Assembly: GCA_963932465.1 (NCBI GenBank)
Contig: OZ010798.1
Span: forward strand, 21,338,918 to 21,402,917
DNA: 64,000 nucleotides
Source of the DNA: Maratus speciosus
Taxonomy: Eukaryota > Arthropoda > Arachnida > Araneae > Salticidae
Direction: 5' to 3'
Below are positions 58,001 to 64,000 of the stretch, one piece after another; positions within the stretch are counted from its first letter, which is position 1; each line of letters starts with the position of its first letter. The position numbers and the translations under genes were made by a program. The notes beneath the pieces were generated by a model, which was given only the letters and a program-made list of their open reading frames with translations, ran no database searches and was not told the DNA's origin.

Positions 58001-58201
58001 CCCCTTGAGGGGCAAGAAAAAATGTCTCTAAATATTGAATTCTCATCGAAATAATCGAAAAATTTTATCTTTAAATAAGGAAAAGCAATTTTTCAATGAT
58101 TTTCCTCCAAAGTTAAAAATATAACATTTAGTTAAAATTTTCTGGTGAGAATCTTGTTTAAATTAGGTGGGATATATTTTATCCCACCGCCTCTCAAGCG
58201 G
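58001..58201. mobile_element. TTAA-type 201 bp MITE
   Basis: CCCCTTGAGGGGC at the left and GCCTCTCAAGCGG at the right are imperfect inverted repeats, with TTAA on the left and TTGA on the right. The inner palindrome GGTGGGATATATTTTATCCCACC lies at 58167-58189. Confidence 0.6.
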
Positions 58202-58745
58202 TTGACCTCTTGAGTTCCGAAGCTAAAATAATTATACAAATGCTTATTCATTGGTTTTTTCCAAACAAAATGGCATCGTAAATGACAGAAAAAATATCTT
58301 TTCTGAAATGCTTAGTAATTTAGGTTAAAAATAGGGATCTAAAACTACAAAACCCCTTCAAAACATCCATTTAATAACCATTCACCTAAATGAACGCAAT
58401 CACAAATTTAAGAGCTTTAAACAAGTAAATAATCTACAAATCCTTAAAATTTTTTATTGAAAAAAAGTTAAGTTAAATACTTCTGAAAATTTCTCACTTT
58501 CTGGGTCACACTGTCTTTTGGACATTTTTAGGCATTTTTCAAACTCGGATGAAAATAACATTTATTTTATGTGGGAATCAGCTTAGATGCTGCCATTGAT
58601 TCGTTTGCTTTGAACGCAAAAAACATTCAGCTATTAAGAAGGGGTGTGTAAATGTAAAACAATCGGACATTTTAGTTTTTATAAGGAAAAGCGGGACCGA
58701 AAGCCTTAGAGGTACTTTTTCTCATAAACTATAAATATGTTTTTT
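58202..58745. other. Intronic sequence, nothing recognised
   Basis: No repeat or gene is recognised before the exon at 58751. Confidence 0.4.
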
Positions 58746-58750
58746 CTTAC

Positions 58751-58813
58751 TTGGTGTAAGGAGTATCATCTTCACTCTGTACTGAACTTTCAAAAACTTC
58801 AGGAACTGCATAT
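58751..58813 (-). CDS. Internal exon (63 nt) of unknown large minus-strand gene
   Basis: Minus-strand acceptor CATATTATTACAG, donor CAA/GTAAGAAA. One base completes a codon, then YAVPEVFESSVQSEDDTPYT, then two bases (AA) carry over. They join the first base of exon 52685-53750 to make an Asn codon. The peptide has the same acidic, Ser-rich style as that exon and echoes its last segment (VPEVFES against VPELFDD). Upstream exons should lie further right. None is convincing within the window. Confidence 0.65.
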
Positions 58814-58985
58814 CTGTAATAATATGGAACAAAATAGGTGTGGGAGACTTGTCGGATGAAAGGCATATAAAATACTTGACTTCTGAAAAAGAAAGTATAG
58901 GTTGTATTTTAGTTGACCAATCTAAGAAAGGGATTTCATTTATGATCTAAAAATGACGGGTATTTTTTCGTAGTTTTTTCGGTTT
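58814..58985. other. Intron segment
   Basis: Unremarkable sequence between the exon acceptor and the TTAA elements. Confidence 0.4.
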
Positions 58986-58989
58986 GTCT

Positions 58990-59399
58990 CACCTGCTCTG
59001 CTCAACAAGCGCAAAACGTTTTGATACATTTACAAATTCATCTTTTAACGGAAAGATATAAATTTGGAAAGCCTGACTAGGGAAGCGATGTGGAATCGAA
59101 CTGTGTTTTCCATTTTTTGATCAACAAATTAACTATCAAGTTAGTAGCGATTTTGATGACGTAACAAACACGTTTTTCACCCTTTCTTCAGTAGTAATTC
59201 TTCTTTCGCGTGGAAATTCAGTTCAACGCACCCACTTTGAAGCTATTTCCTGAAAAATCTATTGCGTTTGCAAAACACCGGGAAAACGGTTCGATGACAT
59301 AGTTTCTGAACAACAACTTCTGCTAGTTTCATGCATTTCTGAACAAAATTAAATTAAAACTTATGTCATTGAGTTGCCTTTTTGGATTTGAGAACCGCC
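58990..59399 (-). mobile_element. TTAA MITE family A, first of an abutting pair
   Basis: Reverse orientation: CTGCTCTGCTCAACAAGCGC through GGATTTGAGAACCGCC, then TTAA (59400-59403), which also serves the next element. The left end is decayed. Confidence 0.8.
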
Positions 59400-59403
59400 T
59401 TAA

Positions 59404-59813
59404 GCCAGTTCTGAATGTGTTTTAATCAGAACTAAGGTTTTGTTCGGAAATGCATGAAACCATCAGGTGTTGTTGTTCAGAAACAATATAATCGAACAGT
59501 GTGTTCCGTTTTTTTTCCCCTTGCAAACGCAATAGATCATTCAGAAAATAGTGTCAAAGTGAGCATTTTGAACGGAATTTCCGAGCGAAAGAAGAATAAT
59601 CACTCAAGACTGGGTGAAGAACGTGTTTGTCACGTGATCAAAGTCGCTTATAATTCAATAGTTCATTGATTTATCAAAAATGGAAACACAGTTCGTTTCC
59701 AAATCGCTTCCATAGTCAAGCCTTCCAAATGTATACATTTCCGTTAAAAAAAAAGAATTTGTAAATGCGTCAAAACGTTTTGCGCTTGTTGAGCAGAGCA
59801 GTTGGGAAAAGCC
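59404..59813 (+). mobile_element. TTAA MITE family A, second of an abutting pair
   Basis: Begins directly after the shared TTAA and ends GTTGGGAAAAGCC before TTAA (59814-59817). The first ~50 bases are diverged. The 71-codon ORF inside is not a gene. Confidence 0.8.
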
Positions 59814-59817
59814 TTAA

Positions 59818-60270
59818 AGCGATTTTGAAAACAATATTAACCGTCAACAACTCGAAAGTTTCTTACACAAAATATGAATAATACTCAATTTTATTTACGT
59901 TACATACTCAAAATAGCTCCGATTTAAATGTACTCAAAATTGATAACACGTGAACTCATTTTTGATCTCATGGCTGTATATTCCAATATAAATTTTGAAA
60001 GTAAGCGCTCTATATTAAATATTCAGTACATTTTTTTCTCTTATTTTATGTGATCAGTTGCACTTTCTGTAAAAATTAAATTAATGAAAATATCAAATCA
60101 TGTACAGTATTTTAAATAATTTAAAAGTGCTTGAAAACAAGGCTCTTGTCATAAAAAATACGAAGTAAAACAAGATTCCGTGCAAGATGGACGATTAATA
60201 ACACGAAATAAACCAAAATAAGATAAACACATGGGCTAAAAGACATTTAAGAAAAAACTTTCAAAACTAC
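59818..60270. other. AT-rich sequence, nothing recognised
   Basis: No supported feature. Confidence 0.4.
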
Positions 60271-60274
60271 AATA

Positions 60275-60520
60275 CACTGCAAATAGAAGCGTCTTAAATT
60301 TAGACACACATATGACTGAAAAAGAATTTTAGACACTTAAGTGTCTTAATCTGAAAATTAAGACACTATAGATGTCTTAATTTAAGATACATAAGCGTCT
60401 TACTATGACCATGGTGTAAACGAACTGAGAATAATGTCTAAAATATCCGCAAACGTCTTATTTTAAGACACTTCATTGCTTTAAACGTGTCTTAATTTAA
60501 GACGTTTTGATTCTTCCGAC
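60275..60520. mobile_element. Palindrome-array element, GTCTTA type
   Basis: Starts CACTGCAAATAGAAGCG after TA and contains repeated GTGTCTTAA/TTAAGACAC modules, including the perfect 16 bp palindrome AGACACTTAAGTGTCT at 60331-60346 and GTGTCTTAATTTAAGAC. The right end is not found. Confidence 0.6.
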
Positions 60521-61109
60521 GCAATAACCACCAGGGGGCACTAGCACTCCCAGTTGCGCATGCGTTTTAGATGTCTTCGTTCGAAGTGGTATACGTTGTA
60601 ATTCAAACAAAGTTTGTTTTTATGTACGCGTGTATTTTAATTCGTTTTTTGCGAAATGTGAAGTACTGTGATTTTAATTCGTATTAACTTGGATTATTTA
60701 TTTATTGAATACATACATCTGACGTGTGTGCTCGACATCAAATGTCTCTTAGAAGCTGTCGTCGATACAAGGGCGGGATAGACACAGAACAGAAGTAGAC
60801 GACGGTTGAAGATTACACCCGGAAATTCTACAAAGTGTGTGCAATGGGCTTAGTGTTAACTCGTATCAATTTATATCAATAATATTGTGTTATTCATCTT
60901 CGTCCTGTCGAAACTGGCAAAAAAAAAGAAACTTTTGTCTGGCGGGTCCTGTTTTTAGGATGAAACATCTCATTCTTTAAATATGGCTAGTCGGATGTAT
61001 TATGGGATTACCTTTTAAACTGATGACAGTCTTTCTCCCTCACTGTGGTTGTGGTAGTTTTTAAAATTTCAAATCGAGGAATATTTCTTACCTCTTCCAG
61101 CAACTCAAG
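60521..61109 (+). other. Less AT-rich island ending in a strong plus-strand donor
   Basis: Higher GC and CG content than its surroundings (GCACTCCCAGTTGCGCATGCG at 60546, GACGTGTGTGCTCGACATC at 60721) and ends CTCAA/GTAAGTTTC at 61109. It could be the first exon of a plus-strand transcript or a leftover of an unrecognised element. The only ATG-started frames are very short. Confidence 0.25.
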
Positions 61110-61851
61110 TAAGTTTCTTTATAGTAGTAAAATTAGTGTATTTTATGATTTTATTTATTGTACTAAACAAAATCCTGCATGAAATTTAATTAGTTTTGAA
61201 TCTGTTCGCAAAAAAACCCACTAATTCTAGAAGTATATATTTTTAAACTTATGACGTTCTTTTTTATTACGAATTATATATTCAATGTCAGTTCTTAGTT
61301 TCAATGGATAATTTTTATCTCGCAGTAAATGACGGCCACAAGGAAGTAAAGAAAAAAAAAACTTTGAAAGATGACCTAATGCTTTCTTACATCCTGGCAT
61401 AAAACCGCAGATTAAAAAAAGATAAATAAAGTAAATGAGACTGGTCTATTATATGAAGATGCCTGTAAAAATATACATATGTATTTGATTTGCAATCAAC
61501 TCTAATACTGATTTTTTTATTATTTTTAATAAAAAAGTAATTTGAAATTTATAATGGGAAAAAGTAAAAACCTCTAAGATTTCGTATTTAAAATAGTGGT
61601 AACTTTATTTATATGCACTTATACGAAAAATACAAAAATGACAGATGTTACTGTATATATTTAAGACGAAAGAAGTTTGGAAATCATAAGTTATTTTTTC
61701 CTCATGTTTTTAATATAGAATATGTACTTATTTGTTTTTATTGATAGTTGAATAGCTTTTGTGAGTACCCTCTGATCTACATAAAAACTTGCCCATGTGG
61801 AAATATAAATTTTTTAAAAACATAATTTTTAAATAAGTATTTTCATTTTTT

Positions 61852-61873
61852 GGGGGGAGGGGGAGGGGGGGGG
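61852..61873 (+). repeat. G-rich tract (G-quadruplex potential)
   Basis: Runs of 6, 5 and 9 G separated by single A. A related run of 17 G is at 62140-62156 and a mixed run at 62871-62892. Confidence 0.8.
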
Positions 61874-62284
61874 ATTTTGCATGAATTTTTGTAAAGCTGA
61901 TATCTTAAATCTTGCACTGATTATAATGAAAGTTTTGAACTTTTAGAGTGGGACAAGTTTAAAAACGCAAATATATTTAACAAAATACCAAAGTCATTTT
62001 TTCCCCAATGTTATTAAAGTAGAATATTTATTTATTTATTTTCATTATTCATAGTTAAATGGCTGTTGTGATCATCAAGTGATGTATATGTAAAATTGCC
62101 TATGTGGCAATATATTTTTTTTATATTTTCATTTTTTTTGGGGGGGGGGGGGGGGGATTTTTGCAATTTTCGTACATCTGATATTTTAAATCTTTTTCCA
62201 CATTCAACCGAGTATAATAAATATTTTGAACTTTTAGAGTAGGACAAGATTATAAAATATATATATATATTTATCTATGTACCT

Positions 62285-62500
62285 TAAAAGCCCTTAATAG
62301 CGAACACTTCGGGACCGCGGAATTTGTCCGATAATTGGAGATGTCTACTTTTTTGAGGTAAAAATATACAAATATGTATGTCTGCTGATTAAAAAAGTAT
62401 TCGTTAAATAGAGGTGTTCGCTATTCGAGAATGTCCATTAACCTCCACAACGGATACTCCCGAATACCGGACATCTCAATTTAGACAACTATAATGCAGG
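62285..62500. other. Transposon-like segment with inverted phrases
   Basis: AATAGCGAACACTTCGGGACC and GGTGTTCGCTATTCGAG are inverted to each other, and CGGATACTCCCGAATACCGGAC follows. The style resembles pogo/Tigger-type ends, but boundaries and target sites are not defined. Confidence 0.3.
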
Positions 62501-62924
62501 GTTGCGTTTTTTGCAAAAATACTTCTTGATTAAAGGAAGGGCAAACTGGGAAGTGCCCCGTCCCCCTACGACTGTAGTGCCCCCAAATTTGATGTGAAAT
62601 ATTTGTAAAGCTTATATTTTAAATCTGTTTCGAAATTGTACTGATTATAATCAATATTTTGAACTTTTAAAGTAAAATAAGGTTAAAAACAAAATAAATT
62701 AAAAAAAAAATCTAATATTTAGATAAATATTTTTTGTTTTTTAATCTTGTTCTACTCCTGAAGTTCAAGATATTGATTATAATCAGTACAATGTCGTAAA
62801 AGATTTAAATTATCAACATAACGAAAATTGTATACCAAAACTGAGAGCACCAAAAAAATCAGGCTGTATTGGGGTGGGGGGGGAGGGGCAGGACCACAGC
62901 CAAATATTTTACCAGGATTCAACG

Positions 62925-63106
62925 TGGTCAAACATGGCTACGTATGATGCTTACAAAAAAATGGATGCGATTCAGACGTTTGAAGTGTCTGAAATTCAGA
63001 CGCAAAAAGTGTCTGAAAAAATTCAGACATTTTAAAATGTCTGAAAATTGAACACTCCATTTCAGACACTTAAGTGTCTGAATTTCAGACATTTTAATTT
63101 AGAGTG
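62925..63106. mobile_element. Palindrome-array element, GTCTGA type
   Basis: Relative of 37470-37615. Contains GTCTGAAATTCAGAC and the perfect palindrome CAGACACTTAAGTGTCTG (63063-63080). The right end TTTAGAGTG is the complement of CACTCTAAA and is followed by TA. Confidence 0.7.
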
Positions 63107-63299
63107 TAAGTAGTGAAATGGAAATAAAATTTTTTTTTTAAAGGGAACTACGCCCGCCTTTACTACAGATTAAAGAAAAAATGTGCTCACATTTATTTCC
63201 GGCTTAAGATTATTAGCAAGAAACATTTAATTGATTATTTATTTTTAAAAAAATATCAAAATTATCGTCCAGGTAGCCAAACAACAACAAGATAAATGA

Positions 63300-63420
63300 A
63301 GACAGCGATATTAAAAAGATTGTCATCTTTAATGTATTATATATTTTTTATCTAAAATCCAAAGACCAAACTAAAAAAAAGTGAATATTATCAAAATTTT
63401 ATCCATTTTACTTTTTAAGA
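63300..63420 (+). repeat. Direct repeat, copy 1
   Basis: GTCATCTTTAATGTATTATA, then AGTGAATATTATCAAAATTT. Matches 63785-63905. Confidence 0.8.
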
Positions 63421-63784
63421 TTTATTTCCAATTTTTAGCGCAGTTTTCTTCATATAGAAATATATGAAATGAATGTTTCTAAAATTCAGTAACATTATTG
63501 AAAGGCCCTTATCAATGTCCATTTTCTCATTCTATGAAAGGCTAAAAAGGATATTTTAAGGAGATTGTTTGAGTAAAGGTGAAATTATTCCACTAAATCT
63601 TTAGAATTACCAATTTTTCTAGTTTCATAACACGAAATCTTTTAAAAATCTATTGAAGAACTCAGAAAATCCTCGAATGTATTTTCGAACATATTTTCAG
63701 GAAAAATTCATGGAAAGGTACCATTTTTACCGACTGATATTTTGTACACAAACGATTCAATGGAGAAAATTTGTTAATTTTGTC
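63421..63784. other. Spacer between direct repeats, nothing recognised
   Basis: AT-rich with no supported gene. Confidence 0.4.
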
Positions 63785-63905
63785 AGTGATATTGAAAAGT
63801 TTGTCATCTTTAATGTATTATATATTTTTTTTCTAAAATTCAAAAATTAAACAAGCAAAAGTGAATATTAGCAAAATTTTATTCTTTTTACAATTTAAAG
63901 AAACA
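63785..63905 (+). repeat. Direct repeat, copy 2
   Basis: Same text as 63300-63420 with a few differences, about 485 bases downstream. The 65-codon ORF at 63653-63850 overlaps it and is not credible. Confidence 0.8.
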
Positions 63906-64000
63906 TTTTGATCATACAATAGCTTTCATCTTTTTTTCAAACGTTTATGTATTCATTAATTATTAGATACAGTACAGAACCATTTATCCAGGATGGTTGG

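Larger units (their letters stand above)
61540..62700 (+). repeat. Tandem array (~300 bp units) with G tracts
   Basis: Phrases AATATAGAATATGTACTTATTT/AAAGTAGAATATTTATTTAT, then ATAGTT(G/A)AAT(A/G)GC, TGCC(C/T)ATGTGG, a long G tract, TTTTGTAAAGCTGATAT, ATCTT and TTTTGAACTTTTAGAGT(G/A)GGACAAG recur at about 61660-61960 and 61990-62270. A partial third lies at 62580-62680, and an inverted piece at 62740-62890. Confidence 0.7.

Noticed and set aside
61093..61117. 25 nt minus-strand exon candidate (donor GAG/GTAAGAAA)
   Set aside because: The acceptor is weak (CTATAAAG), the phase does not fit exon 58751-58813 in the pattern of the others, and a plus-strand donor overlaps it.

Overview
This is a eukaryotic, very AT-rich, repeat-dominated stretch. 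There are no bacterial-style gene blocks, rRNA genes, CRISPR arrays or long intact host ORFs. Most of the sequence is transposable-element debris, satellites and small inverted-repeat elements lying in the introns of one large gene. The element mix (Gmr1-type LTR retrotransposon, mariner, pogo-like, hAT-like and many TTAA-flanked elements) and the splice signals fit an arthropod. A spider or other chelicerate is my best guess, by inference only.

The only host gene I can support lies on the minus strand and spans almost the whole window. Five exons, in transcript order, are 58813-58751, 53750-52685, 48962-48865, 43874-43682 and 971-922. Each has AG/GT borders. Their reading phases fit each other in sequence (1 nt in/2 out, 1/0, 0/2, 1/0, 0/2). 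The product is acidic and Ser/Asp/Glu-rich, with a 59-residue tandem repeat in the big exon. I do not recognise the family.

Region by region. 0-14 kb: a diverged segmental duplication (about 2.4-4.1 kb and 5.0-11 kb) whose copies differ by clean insertions: a 3.2 kb pogo-like element, a TTAA-flanked 283 bp element, a TA-flanked 328 bp element and an unassigned block of about 880 bp. Then come a fold-back element and dispersed repeats. 14-20 kb: a 3.66 kb element with 26 bp inverted ends and nested inverted repeats inside. 20-28 kb: small TIR elements, a full-length dead mariner (22783-24077), a ~145 bp tandem array, a TTAA-flanked 855 bp element and nested insertions. 28.5-35.4 kb: an LTR retrotransposon in minus orientation with both LTRs, polypurine tract, gag remnant and a pol whose integrase lies upstream of reverse transcriptase. 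35-49 kb: a hAT-like terminus, many TTAA elements, two 237 bp hairpin elements, an ~860 bp fold-back carrying two hammerhead-like motifs, and two inverted internally deleted mariners. 49-64 kb: more repeats, three of the gene's exon sites nearby, and a G-tract tandem array.

The most noteworthy signals are the phase-consistent unknown gene; the Gmr1-like domain order; the duplication that serves as an insertion clock; small elements that share CACTSTAAA ends but are filled with different short palindromes; and four occurrences of a CTGAYGA-R-stem-GAAA motif.
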